Below, in pieces: positions 1 through 11,519 of a DNA stretch of 64,000 bases. The DNA is from Irpex lacteus (Eukaryota > Basidiomycota > Agaricomycetes > Polyporales > Irpicaceae), in contig MQVO02000004.1 in NCBI GenBank assembly GCA_001986395.2, positions 744,001 to 808,000 of the forward strand, in the 5' to 3' direction. Position 1 is the stretch's first letter, and every line of letters begins with the position of its first letter. The notes under the pieces are model-generated. The model ran no database searches, was not told the origin of the DNA, and was given only the letters and a program-made list of their open reading frames with translations. Position numbers and translations under genes: made by a program.

Positions 1-274
1 TCTGAGGTAAGGACTCTGATTTCTTAGCAGATGGCAGGCGGAAGCCTCAGAGGAGGAAGAGGCCGATGATGACGATGTAACAGAGGATACAACGCCATCG
101 GAGGAACAATCTGATGAGGCTGGGGAGGATGAAGAAGAAGACGAGGAGGATGAAGATGAGCATGATCTTGATGCAGACATGGAGGATATGGACGACGCAG
201 GAAACACTACTGTCGAAACTGACGACATGGATGCAGAGGACTCAAGAGATGTCGACGCTTCTTCGGATACATAG
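1..274 (+). CDS. C-terminal fragment of an acidic protein
   Basis: This is the 3' end of a gene that begins before the window. A splice acceptor (ttcttagcag) ends near position 30, and the open frame then runs to a TAG at 272-274. The roughly 80 residues visible are overwhelmingly Glu and Asp, with runs such as EDEEEDEEDEDEH, and there is no basic or hydrophobic segment. Acidic tails of this kind occur in nucleolar, ribosome-biogenesis and histone-handling proteins, but composition alone does not identify the family. The frame is clear from the uninterrupted acidic reading; the protein's identity is unknown. Confidence 0.6.
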
Positions 275-725
275 CCCTCGTACGGATACGCTGCGGAAAT
301 GTTTGTTAGCAGTGCATGCCCCGAAGGATTCTCGAGCCTAAGACCGCGATATAGACAGTTTTGTATTTTCGTCCTCTCGTTTTGTTGCCGCTCTCGTGTT
401 TGCTTTGCTGTTCTCAATGATGTGCACGTTTTCACCTCTTTTCACGAAGTGTCAATTCCTGCCCTTGAATAAAATCAGAAAAATCTGCCGAAAATTTGCC
501 CCTGTCGCCGATCTTGAGCAAAGCCGATCCAGGGCTCAAAAACGCCAATCTTACGCCAATCTGCCACCAAGTTTCTGACCAGAAGAGGACAAAGTAAGGT
601 CAAAATTGGCAAGCGAGTTGGTTGGGAGCGTTAACGAGCGAGAAAATAGGCGGCGCAGCAGTGTCAGGGGTCCCTACTCTGCTCCGCTTCCCGCCGCGTC
701 GCGACGGTAAACACGTTCCTCGACG
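275..725. other. Intergenic, no gene seen
   Basis: This stretch is the 3' flank of the acidic-protein gene followed by the upstream region of the candidate gene at 726. The short open frames here show no protein-like composition and no consistent splice pattern. Confidence 0.5.
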
Positions 726-1381
726 ATGACGGGTCTGAGTGATCAGCGCTCAACGCTGGTGAGTACGTTAGAGAGAGTAGATTGTGCGGTTTTTTCTCCT
801 AGCATACGTCAAGGTGAGCATATCATGCCAGTATGCTGCGAAATGGGAGGACTTTAGCTTACGACGTGAAGCAGTATTACGCTGCAGCGCAATCACGTGG
901 CGCACCGCCCTGTGCGACGTGATATGGCTGCAAAGCCGTCTCCTAGTGTTGTATACCTTCAGGATCAGCACACCAAAACTACGCTGTAGGATGCTGACTT
1001 CAGCGATCCGGGTATTCAGATTTCCGTTATTAGACTCTTACCAGGATTCAGAGTACCAGTGCCTCTGTAGTCCTCGCCGCTACCGAATAAGTATCTTCAT
1101 AACAGGAATGTTAGCTTTATCACGGCTTCTCAGTGCAAATAGGCTCACCTTTGTTGCATGTTGCAGACTGAGTAGAAACCAGCAGAGGCGAGAACCTCAG
1201 GTATGTAGCCACAGCTCGAGGTAAAACGACTTATTCACATTTCGCGCAGGGATGCCTTCTGCTCAAGGCGAATTACGAGCGAGATTTGCTTGATGTCCAA
1301 CGGCATTTGGTGGCGCAAGATCAGCTTTGTCCGAAGGCCATGCTTCGCGGCGGCCCGAACCGTTGCAAGCAGGCCAAGTAG
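726..1381 (+). CDS. Candidate small spliced gene, unknown product (109 aa model)
   Basis: I do not recognise the product. A six-exon model works in phase: 726-738, 858-918, 1004-1066, 1106-1132, 1167-1200 and 1250-1381. All five introns are GT-AG (119, 85, 39, 34 and 49 nt), the total is 330 nt, and it ends at TAG 1379-1381. The reading has ordinary protein composition, for example TYDVKQYYAAAQSRGAPP near the N-terminus, and a C-terminal half containing KANYERDLLDVQRHLVAQ that looks helical. A competing unspliced frame (784-1224) is rich in Arg, Ser, Leu and Cys, as wrong frames usually are. Doubts: two introns are very short, the first donor is weak, and the start codon is a guess. It could be a pseudogene or an element relic. 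Confidence 0.33.
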
Positions 1382-2533
1382 ATGCTGACGGCGGCCACTG
1401 GCAATACAGTGGGTCATAGGCTCGGAATTATGCATCCTACGACACGTGTTGAATACGAGTGAGACCAATATGATGGGCCACAACGCTGATCACTCCGGAG
1501 GCCAGTCGGAATGGCCAGAGGGGTCGAAAAACAAGACAATGGGTGATAGATATAAATTGTCTTACTTGCGGGTGCTGTTAAAACAGGATTATTAGGACCC
1601 AGTAATTTGGGAGGCCATTCACTGTCCCGAGGAGGTACCGTAGCATTGGGTTCAACGCGGCTGTGTCCGGAAACTTCTGCGCGCACACTGCATTCAATTG
1701 CATGGCCGACGCCACTCGCTTAGCTCTGCAATGTTGCCGCACCCTAATGCACCATAGCGCTGAGCACAGCAGCCTCCTCATGGTGCAGAATAAGACCCGA
1801 GTCCCGCCCATATCATAAGACAGCGGAAGGATGATACATCCGCTGGTGCACCGGGTCCTCCCTATCAATTCACTCTATGTGGACCCTGATACGTCAGCAC
1901 CTTGGTGGCGCTATAGAGTGCGAACAAAGGAATACAAGGTACGCATAAATTTTCGCTGGGAGATAAATCTGACGCGACGCCTTCCCGTGAAACTTTAGAA
2001 GCTGATTGACTTCTCAGACTATCAATCTGTGGATCTCTGCTTTCGTGCTGTGTCCATATGATGCACATGCCACGCAAAAACTTATATGTACTTGCTGCCG
2101 AACAATGGGTTCGTCGAATTCGCCCTGAATCCATGGCGACTCGGCATCAGTACGTCAGCCACGCACCTGCGATTTTTGCATGCAGACATTGGACCCTTAT
2201 TTACTCCTTGCTACTCCAAAATGCATGCGAAGCATATCTCCCTGTCTTCGTAGAAATTTTATGCCGATTACGCGATGTTCTTCCGGCCTCAAGTGCCGGT
2301 GATTGATCAGGGGAAGTTCCAAAGAAGACTTTTCTGGCTCAGCCTACACTGTCTGGTAATTATAGTCTGCTGATGTAGGCATACATACTATCATTTATCT
2401 CAAGGAGAAATTAGAGTATTCTTCATACGCTCTTTCGTGACATAAGTTTGCATACTCACTTAGATGTCAATAAGTGCTGACTTTTATTAATTAATCGCCC
2501 ACCACCAGCCTTATAAAACCATAATGTGCTATT
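1382..2533. other. Region between candidate gene and wc-2, with TATA box near the end
   Basis: There is no gene I can support here. The frame of the candidate gene at 726-1381 stays protein-like for about 26 codons past its TAG (1382-1459), and a further open stretch follows around 1470-1580. This could mean a longer or decayed gene. A TATAAAA at 2512-2518 lies just upstream of the wc-2 coding region and is a plausible core promoter for it. Confidence 0.4.
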
Positions 2534-4364
2534 GTGTGCACAGTTCTTTCTCTACCGCGATTGCTCTACTGTGATGGAACCAGCCTGTATGAGTTTGTCA
2601 AGATTGCGGACGAGAAAGGCGCCAATGACAATGCCGATCTGATGCCTTCCGGACTTCCTCATTTGGTAAGAAACAATCTTGCGGTGAGCGGACAGGGTCA
2701 AGCGCCCGCAAGCCGACGTTGCTGCGAGCAATTAGGGTGGGGCTCTTTCGCGCACCACCATCTGGTCGTCGACCGACGCCCGCCATCCCACTTTGCCTCA
2801 TTGCACTCGTTGCCGCTCGCATTGATGCCGCTCGTGCCTGTAGCAAACTCGCCTACTTATCAGGCAACTGCTAGTGATCCGTCTCAAAACCAACAGCAGC
2901 TGGTATACGACTTTACGAAGCGGAAAAGATGGGCAGACCTTCTGGTCCAAGAACTCACCGAGGCCATCATGCTTATCCTCTCACAGACAGGTCAAGTCTG
3001 GTACTGCGGTCCGGCAGTTGAGGAGCTCTTGGGATGGAAAGACGAAGAGGTTACAGACACCAATGTTTGTGACATCATGAACGGTATGACCCCCTGTAAC
3101 TGTTGCAGGAGTCAAACTGATCCAATGCTTGCTTTCAGCGGATGATCGCGCAACCTTTCAGAGACAATTCAACGAATCTATTCAAAACCGGACAGACTTG
3201 CTAGCATACGCTCGTCTACAATGCAAGACCGCGAAGGATCTGTACCCGAACGTGCCTGCGCCACAACCCGTGGGATTGGTGCAGCCTATGGAGGACAAAC
3301 CTTCTCCAAAGGAAGTGCTATTCGAAATCAAAGGATATCCTCACTTCGTGACAAGTCGTGACAGTCCTGCTAGCGTAGAAGCATTCAACGCCAACGCGGC
3401 TTGCGTTATGGATAGAATGAGTCGCAGCGCGTCGGAGAGGATAGGGGGCGAAGAGCCATTCAAGTGTTTCTTTGCCATGGCTAAGCCGTACCCCAGCCGG
3501 AACACTGCAATGTAGGTTTGACTGACATTTGCGTTGTCCACGGGTCTCATCGTGTCTTAGGCTCAACACATTCCTGGAACTGAAGATGGAGAATGAAAGG
3601 CTACAAGCGCGCCTTCGAGCTGCGAAAGCACAGGCGGAGAGTCTGAACATATCGACTACGCCGTCCTCTATGCAACGCACGGTTTCGGTCCCCAGCACTG
3701 TACCTAGTCAAACTCAAAATTCCTACCCAATGCCAGGAAAGTCGTTTCCCTATGCATTCCAATCCGTCACTCAGCCGACCAGCGATGAGTCCCCCACCTA
3801 CATCTCCTACGATGCCTCCGTATCGGGTACACAGTCCGGACCCAGTCAATCTCAAGGTGACGATCATGAAACTGGTAGCAACTCCGAGCAACCCAGGAAA
3901 AAGGTAACGTCGGCGTACACATATCCTCAAAGCCGCTGACTTAGTCTCCTCCATAGCCTAAGAGAATTATGGGCAGTGACATGTACGTCTGTACTCAATG
4001 CGGTCGGACTGACTCCCCTGAGTGGCGCAAGGTACGTTCCAAACTATGGCTTCTCGGGTTGACTGGACTATAACTCGTATAACAGGGCCCACAAGGTCCC
4101 AAGACATTGTGCAACGCGTGCGGTCTCCGTTGGGCAAAATCCAACCGCGGACCAAAGGAGTCTCCCACTACAACTACTCCGTCTACCTCGACCACCACCA
4201 ACTCCAATCAGCATTCTTTCAGCGTGGCTAACTCCCGTGTCAGCTCGGTAGCCCACGCCTCAACTTCATCCGGCAACAGTACATCGACCGGATCTCCATT
4301 GACGCCTGGCAATACGAGTACCGGTTTAGGTGCACCCTTCATGAGCTCCGGGTTTGATTGCTGA
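2534..4364 (+). CDS. wc-2: White collar-2 type blue-light regulator (PAS + GATA zinc finger)
   Basis: WC-2 is the partner of the photoreceptor WC-1. The pair binds GATA-type light-response elements and drives blue-light transcription in the nucleus. The PAS domain runs from TKRKRWADLLVQEL through SQTGQVWYCGPAVEELLGW and, after an intron at 3084-3138, into ADDRATFQRQF and the FKCFFAMAKPYP strand. It lacks the flavin-binding Cys motif of LOV domains, as expected for WC-2. A short coiled coil (LELKMENERLQARL) follows. The GATA finger is split over two exons: CTQCGRTDSPEWRK, then GPQGPKTLCNACGLRWAK. Other introns in phase are 3512-3560, 3904-3956 and 4032-4085. The 5' end is uncertain: an intron of about 198 nt (2666-2863) keeps frame but is long for this gene, and an upstream start is possible. 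Confidence 0.93.
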
Positions 4365-5011
4365 CCGGTGTCTCACCTGCATGTCGATCATATTTCAGTG
4401 CGTGGGTCACGAAGGTGTACCCACATTGTGATGTTGCTCTGTGCTATCGTACCATGCATGGACCCAGACCTTGAAGACTGCTCTGATGTTTTCTATTGCT
4501 TCGTATTCTGCTATCTTGCTTTCGTTGTTACATCGCTCTCATAAACACATAATCTTCTTGTCTGTCCACGTTGGCACATCCACTATTCCAGCCCTTTATA
4601 ACAGTTACGCGGCGCACTAGCATGTATTGTCCTTGCGCTGCCTAGAATACTATATTTCCTATACGATCAGTCGTACCCAACATTTCGAGCGCGATGGCTA
4701 CATGGCGGCAGACGCATAGTGATAGAAGCATGCGAGTAGATAATCTTTTAAGGAGCGACGCGGTAAGCACTACATTATATATATCCGAACAAAGAGACAG
4801 TAGTAAAGAGAGAGACAAACAAATCCAGAGAGGGAACCGGAACGCTGTGAGTAACGATTTGCATTGACCAATGTAATAGAACGTGGAAAAGGGGGTAATG
4901 AGCGATAATAGTGGTTTGTACTATGGATGTGGATAGAACGAGAAGAACGAGGGACTTGGGCTAATGAGAGGCAGAGACGAAAGAGGACGGCGTTACGATA
5001 CTCTTGCTCTC
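4365..5011. other. Convergent 3' intergenic region
   Basis: This region lies between the stop codons of wc-2 and the minus-strand gene at 5012. It is AT-richer than its neighbours, with a tatatatat tract near 4777-4785. No gene or repeat was found; it probably holds the two 3' UTRs. Confidence 0.5.
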
Positions 5012-6199
5012 CTAGTCCTCCTGGTCGGAAAATGCGAAGTCTGAGTCGGTGGTTCCGAAAGCATCCGTTATAAGAGTGTTGGGATCCTCGTCGGCATATA
5101 TAGCGTCACTCATGATAGGATCAGTGAGGGGGTTGAAGGAGCGTTCTTTGGCAACAGAGAGGCCGCTTGTTTGATAATCGTAGTCGAGGACATCCAGCTC
5201 TGCAGGCTCTGTGGTATCAGAAGAGTAGTCCGTTTCTTCCATAGGGGAGCTAGCGCGAGAAGTCGTGTCGACAACGGAGGGTTCACTATTGCTATAGTCT
5301 TCATGAATATCGGCCTGCGGTTCTGTCAAAATTAAAGGTAATGAATGAGCGGAACATGGGATATGGGATGCGAGTTACGTACCTCCAAGTTGGACGTCAG
5401 AGTCATAGTCCATAGTGGGTAAGATAGTACACGAGCCGTCGTATCCAGATACTGGAGTAACAGCGCGGGGAGTAGGAATATATTCCCCATCAAGCGCAGC
5501 TAAATCCTCGCTCCCCCAGGAGACATCTCCCATGGAAGACATGGTGGCACTACTATGGTCGCTATCGCATTCAGATACCGCGTAGGGTGTACGTGCACCA
5601 ATCTCTGACGGCTCGTAGTAGACCATGTCCTGGGACTCCCCTTCTTCTGTGTGGTCCATGTATCCATCGATTTCAGTAAGGGCTGTGAACGTAGAGGCCA
5701 CAGAAACCGCGTCAGAGTTATCTTCCTCTTCGCAATCTGCAAGGTAGCCAAGAGAAGCACATCTTCCGTAAGATGAGGCGCTGTCGTCAGTATCAGAGAG
5801 GTCCATCGCGACATCTTCCAAAGACTCTGAGAGCGCTATATCCTGTGCCACAACTTGGTCTGCGACGGCCGTGACGGGAACAGCGATATGGGCCTCAGGT
5901 TCCCTTGCGCCTTCAAGAAGAATCTTCGCATGCCTGTCTTCCTCGTCGTCCTCATCAAGTGTTTCGAGCATCTTTTCCACAATAGATATGTCCTTGTCTA
6001 GAATACCTTGTAAGTACTAACCACATCCGAAGCCGTATAAATTACGCACCTTCTTCAAGGTCCGTGTCCCAGACTACATCTCCCAACTCCAGGGCATTCA
6101 TATCAGCATTATCCTGAGCTTGAAGCAAGGTGGAGCCTGTCGCTCGTCAGTTAGAAATTCTATGAATATAGGGCGATGTTATTTACCTGCCATGTCCAT
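5012..6199 (-). CDS. Acidic, Ser/Asp/Glu-rich protein of unknown function
   Basis: I do not recognise this protein. The start is ATG at 6199, giving a 13-nt first exon (6187-6199, encoding MDMAG with the next exon) followed by GTAAAT. The second exon ends in DTDLEE, the third (about 5375 to 6000) begins GILDKDISIVEKMLETL, and the last ends at 5012. Joins are in phase, for example CAA CTT GGA G / AA CCG across the intron above 5329. The product of roughly 340 residues is low-complexity and acidic, with many Ser, Thr and Tyr and stretches such as LDEDDEEDRHAK. No signal peptide, membrane segment or catalytic motif is visible. A TATA-like tattcaag is on the opposite strand near 6340. A disordered, phosphorylated regulator is possible, but this is inference only. 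Confidence 0.72.
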
Positions 6200-7665
6200 A
6201 GTCGTGCGAGTAGCAAAGCTTGGGTTGTCTGCAGGCGATATGGGAAAGAGGCGAAGGTTCTGAAGGATTGCAAGAATCTCGAGACAGTCAGAGAAGTACA
6301 GAGCTCAGATCGCTAGAGAGAGAGACAGAGGGAGAACCCCTTATATTCAAGCCCGCAATTGAATTACACGCACGACGGACGATCCTGTAACCAACGGACG
6401 CAGGTATCGTACTTGGGCCTGATTGATGTATGGGCCATGGTACAAGCGATGAAAGACGTTCGCGGGCCATTTGAAAGGATTACGATATTACCGAAGATGC
6501 CTTGGCCTAAAATCACCAAACAATCAAGCAGGACCGCGGGATTGGCCATGACAGGAAAAGGCGGCCGTAAGTTACATGAAAGAGGTCTTTCAAAGATCCC
6601 GACGGATGCCTTAAATCCAGAGTAGCGAATTTTGAATCAGACCACGACAGGTTGCCTGCAGGATTCGAGAAATTCGAGTTGGCCTAATGATAGCAAATTA
6701 GGGAGACTTTTGCGGTTTGCACATGACAGAAACGGTACTCGCACTATGTGCTGGAGAATCCGACCAGCTATTTTCCAGTTCCCACGTCTTACTCGATGCC
6801 CTGCCAGTGACTTGAAGTTAGCACACGCCGATTCGCGGCTTGGACGTGCTCTATGCCCCAGGTCGTATTGCGCTCGAGTTGAATGGCATATCGGTACTGG
6901 AATAAGTTGTGCTTCACAAGAATGTAGTGAACATGGGCCTATTGGGAGTATTACGGCTCTGCATTTGAGCAGGCTCTATGGCCAGTGGTTGCTGACGATG
7001 AAGTCATCACTGTCGGTTGAACCGAGTCCGGATCATGACGCAGGCGCCGCCAATCTCCTACCCGGCGCCTGCTCAGGCTATTGCCAGTGACACTGACGGT
7101 GCTTCAAGCTTCAAGCCGGGTGCTAACTGTGGTCGTGCATTGCGGCCTTTTCTTGTGTGCGCACATGCCTTGCTTTCTACTCCACTCATCGAGTTCGGTC
7201 GAAGTCTACCGTAATAATCTGTCGTTTCGGCTCCTCGGATGTTAGCTAGCAGTACTTACTACTCTTCAGCCTGAGCCTGAGGGTACTATACAAGATTGTA
7301 ACTTATATATACTACTAGCAGCCCCGTGGTATTGCTCTCTGTCGTTCAAATGAGTCAAATCAAATCCTTACACTTCGAGTCGTCGCGGAGACTATGCCTA
7401 CACCGGCCACTTTCTGGGGAAGATTCAATACACCAGTGGACGTGTATGCATTCAGGACCAGATTCAAGATACATAAAATTCTCCAGACCAAAAATAATTG
7501 AAACACGTCCGTATAATACGACTTGAAGAAGATAACAGAATGACACAAACGAACATCTAGACGAGACCAGCTCGCGCATACAACAGGAGACCGAGGCATA
7601 CATACAACGAGATGATAGTGACAATTAACGAGGATAAAGTGTCCGGGCTCTTCTCATGCGGTATA
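6200..7665. other. Intergenic, no gene seen
   Basis: This is the upstream flank of the acidic-protein gene and the 3' flank of the zinc-finger gene. Open frames up to about 150 codons (6632-7090, +) are Arg/Ser/Cys-rich, lack splice-consistent continuation and resemble chance frames. I see no repeat structure. Confidence 0.45.
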
Positions 7666-9343
7666 CTAGACCTTGATATTGCCAAAACCTTGCAATTCAC
7701 TGCAGGTAGACCCAGCCTGCACGAGTCTGCGCGCCTTGGCTGGTTGCCTGGGCATAGATGATAGCGCGGAAGAGGGGTCTGTGAACATAAACTCGGGGGT
7801 CTGAGGACCTGAGGAAATCGGGGATAGAGAGGACAGTCCGGGACTCAAGGAGGGAAGCCTCGAGCCTGAAGCCTCTATGGCAGGGTAACTATCGACGGGA
7901 GCGAGAGGGGACTCTTGGGAAGTGTTGTACTGCTGAAGTGGAGGTGGTACGAGATTGGAGTGCTCTATAGTGGGAGAGATCGCGGGACGGGCTTCTAAGG
8001 CCACTTGTTTTTCTTGCTTTTCCTTACACTTCTGTGAGGCTCGATGGGATTGGAATGTGTCCTTACGACCGCTCCTATAGTTTGGATGATGAGCGTGGAG
8101 ATACTAGACGCAGGATAGGAGAGAATGTACCTGTAATCGCATAGCTCGCAGGTATACGACATTGCAGCTTCTGGTGCATCTGTCGTGCCTAAGTACAAGC
8201 GTACTGCCTTCCTGTGACGCTTGGAAGCCGCATGAAGGAGCGCACTAGTGGTGAAGGAACCCATATCTGTTGGTTTTGTCGGAGGGCATTTGACGAGGCA
8301 CACTAGACATTTCTTAGGCTATGCGGTGATGAGTTCCAACTGACAAAGACTACGAAGGGGCTCGCACGTACCTTATTGTTTGTTCTGGAGGTTTCCATTT
8401 CGATGATAAAGAGCTCATTCACCTCCCTGAAACCATCCTCGCTCAATATTCCATCTTTCACGTAAGTCTCAATGAGCTGTTCACGGTGATCCTCCAGCCT
8501 CTTCTCGGGAGTCTCAATGCGCTGCCGTTTCTGGGGTGAGTCGTCAATACTGGATGTTCGCGTCTCAACTTCGGAAGCTTTCCGCTTTCCCTTGTCCCTA
8601 CTGCGAGCACTGCCACGAGCTTGTGAACGCGTCTTTCCCTTTCCCTTCTTCCTACCCTTTTCAATGGGTCGAAGCGGAGACGGGGGAAGGGGACGAGAGC
8701 CCGAGTCAGCAGGCGCATGGTGGTAGTCGAGGGATAGAGGGGAAGTCGCATCGGTGGGCAATAGATATGCACCATTATCATCGTAGTCAAGCGGAGAGTT
8801 GAAGGCAGCTGGGGTATAATCGGGCACGTGCATGAATGGTTGAGGATTAGCCTGAACGGGAACATGGCTCGCATGGCCACCTTCGATATAGTTCGGAGGA
8901 GGGAAGGGCATGAAGCCTAAGTCGAAAGCCAGAGGAGCGGTAGCGTCGGGAAGCAAGGGATATGCACCGGTATCGACATAGTCAGGCACAGAGTTGACAG
9001 GCATAGGTGCAGCCGATGGATCAAGGGGAGTGTAGATGGATGGTTGAGGAATAGTCTGAACGGGGGCATGGTTCGCGATGATGCCTTGGATATAGTTTGG
9101 AGGAGGGTTGGGTGTAGTACCTAGTGCACCACCCAGAGAGGAGTAGTTACTCCTGGTAGGACGTCGAGGAGAGTGGATGGTGGGTAAAGACGCATAGGAG
9201 CTTTGTGAAGGCTGCGCTGCAAATTCTAGGTCGTCGGATTCTTGGCGTGACAGAATACCAGGAGTGGTATCTTGAGCATAGTCGCCGGGGTCGTCATTGT
9301 TGCGGAGGTATGTGAATGTGAAGTCGTATAGAGACTCGGACAT
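7666..9343 (-). CDS. Cys/His-finger protein with disordered Pro-rich N-terminus
   Basis: Three exons (9343-8372, 8318-8131, 8074-7666) give 522 residues with exact phase. The upstream in-frame ATG at 9550 is less likely, since that extension is hydrophobic and Cys-rich, so I start at MSESLYDFTF. The first 250 residues are Pro/Ser/Tyr-rich with an imperfect repeat containing PPPNYI, then APVQTIPQP or VPVQANPQP. A basic stretch (EKGRKKGKGKTRSQ, DKGKRKASEVE) probably serves nuclear import. The C-terminal part has two zinc-finger-like segments: KKCLVCLVKCPP followed by His residues ending ASKRHRK, and YTCELCDYRSGRKD followed by TFQSHRASQKC. The second is created only by splicing at 8131/8074, which supports the model. 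A nuclear DNA- or RNA-binding role is inferred; I cannot name the family. Confidence 0.8.
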
Positions 9344-11519
9344 CCTGGACGTCGAGGAAAGGATGGAAGAGGTTGAGATGAACGTTGCGGTACAGGGGAG
9401 GATTGAGTAGCAACGAAAGATGGAGGAGAGCAGACGGGCGCGTCTCATACCATTAAATACTTCAAAACATGTGTTGCTTCTCGCACAAATACCAGTGAAC
9501 CCAACTATCGCGGGAATTCCCCAGATATCATAAAGGCTCTTTGAGATCATAGTCTGGCGCTACTTCACGTGCATCTGGTGTAGATTCGATCGACGATCCG
9601 TCTTCTCCTCGCTCAGGGCAGCGGTGTTTGATTTTCTGCCGAAAATATCGACAACTTAATAAACCTTTTCGTCTGATAAGCCACCATTCACTCACTTCTC
9701 GCCACTGCCTTCCGGTCCGGGGCCAATCAATGTAGCAAGACCTCGTATTCGGGTTCCGTAGATCCGCCGGTCTGGAGCCATATTGAGTGGCCGTCCACTG
9801 CCTCACCAGAGGGATTTTGTGATCATCCGTAGCATGTCCTCCCGATGCCAACGAGGCAGCGGCGGCCAACAACATTCACAAAGGATTTTAGTGGCATCTT
9901 CTTCGAGTCCGACTCGTTGGACGCATTTCAGGGCCAGGCTCGCATTCGGAGCGGCCATCTGGCGCGCCTGTTTTCCCGCCTCGCGTTGCGACGTCTACAA
10001 CCTGTCAGTCGAGCGGACAGCGCCGTCTGCAACAAAGCGTAGCTGCCCATATTTTGGCCTTGCGAAATGACATCTGCGTTGGGCCAGGGGAAAAGGCCAA
10101 TATTGATGATGGGCCTCGCGACCGGTGTCCGGGGTCCCCTACACTGGCTGCGGCACGTTCCTCCTATGATCGCTGTCGTCCACAGCAGATCGGTCGTTAG
10201 GACTCGCACAAAGAAACAATCCTGCGAGTGGCCTTTTCATTTCGGCTTGCCCTCGTCGGCTCGGCCAGGCTAATGAGGCCGAGCCACGTCTAGGGTGTCC
10301 AGTCAACACTCTTTTCCCTCCCATTGCGACGGGTCCGCCGCGTGCACCGCATGTTCGCGCGGCCGTGCGCTTCCTGTGTGATCACAGAGCGTAGCTCGCT
10401 GTTCCATCTCGATTTCTGACCGTAATCACTGGCGTCAGCGTCTTCATAATCTGTCACTGCCTGGAGGCGGGGGCGCGCTCCATTCCGATATACTTACGCA
10501 GCCACACCTTTCTATTGCGAGGCAATGAAAACACCACTTTCATGTGAACAAAGGGCGATCCACTCGACCGTTGTTGCTCTCTACACAGATCCAAAATAGC
10601 TGACGAGATGGCGACCACGTTTCCCACTTAGCAATGCGGCTGACCTCGACCTTTCTAATCTCTGTTCAGCAAGTCAATACAGCCATTTGAAGGCATAGGT
10701 TAGAAACGGAATATGGTGAGTGATTATCACGCTAGAAATACAAAAATAACTCACTAAACCTAACTGGCTGTTTCTCGAGGACAGTCAAGCCCTAAAGAAG
10801 GAATCACCTTGAGAGGTCTGAAGGATGACTCTGTTTAGCAATCGTCATTATTCAGAGAAGGATGAGGTATGACCTCGAACGATAAATACGCCCTACACCA
10901 ATTCAAGTGGACAATTATCTGTGTGACGGAGATCCACAGCGATAGCCCGGGCATGGCTCTCAGGACTCTAATGTACGCTCCAGAATACATGATAATAAAC
11001 TGATATGTATGCAGAGATAAAATGGGATTATCAGTAGATATTTTAGATAGTGTTCAGTTGGACTGGACTTACTACTATCTTGATCGCGGCACGTCACTTG
11101 CGATGACGGTAGACCATCCATATACACTCGTAAGTCCTTCTTCAGCCTATGACAGAGTTTTTTCATGAGATAAAATACCTCAATATTGTTTAAAGTGTTA
11201 GGAAGGCCTTTAGGAGTACCGTGCGCAGAATGCGGCACTCCCCATGGTGCGGAGAGGACAGCAGGATGGAATATACTTGTTTAAAAAGACTCAGCTCAGT
11301 ATTTCAGGGCACCAGAGAGCAGCCACCCAATTTTGCGTCCAACCCAAACGCTACACTTATTCGAATGGCCCTCTGGAGCCCCAAAAACCGATTCTGAGAC
11401 TTGTGAGGAGGGGAGGGAGGGGACGGGGAGTAGGAAAATGAGCGCTTTTGCTTTTGTTTCGTTACTACCACCACCAACCGGAGCCGGTTTCTCGTTACCG
11501 AACAACACTAGGTCAAAAG
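9344..11519. other. 2.2-kb intergenic region, no supported gene
   Basis: No reading here gives recognisable protein. Open frames at 9528-9875 (-) and 9845-10042 (+) overlap and look like chance. A 92-codon frame at 10960-11238 (-) has reasonable composition in its first half (LMKKLCHRLKKDLRVYMDGLP) but no partner exons, so it may be a gene remnant. Base composition shifts from GC-rich (9.8-10.4 kb) to AT-rich (10.7-11.2 kb). Confidence 0.4.

Noticed and set aside
784..1224. 146-codon unspliced frame as a gene
   Set aside because: Composition is Arg/Ser/Leu/Cys-rich, as in wrong frames, and the spliced model in another frame reads better.
6632..7090. 152-codon plus-strand frame
   Set aside because: No domain, no splice partners and a chance-like composition.
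9528..9875. 115-codon minus-strand frame next to the zinc-finger gene
   Set aside because: It is not continuous with the gene by any clear splice, and frames on both strands overlap here.
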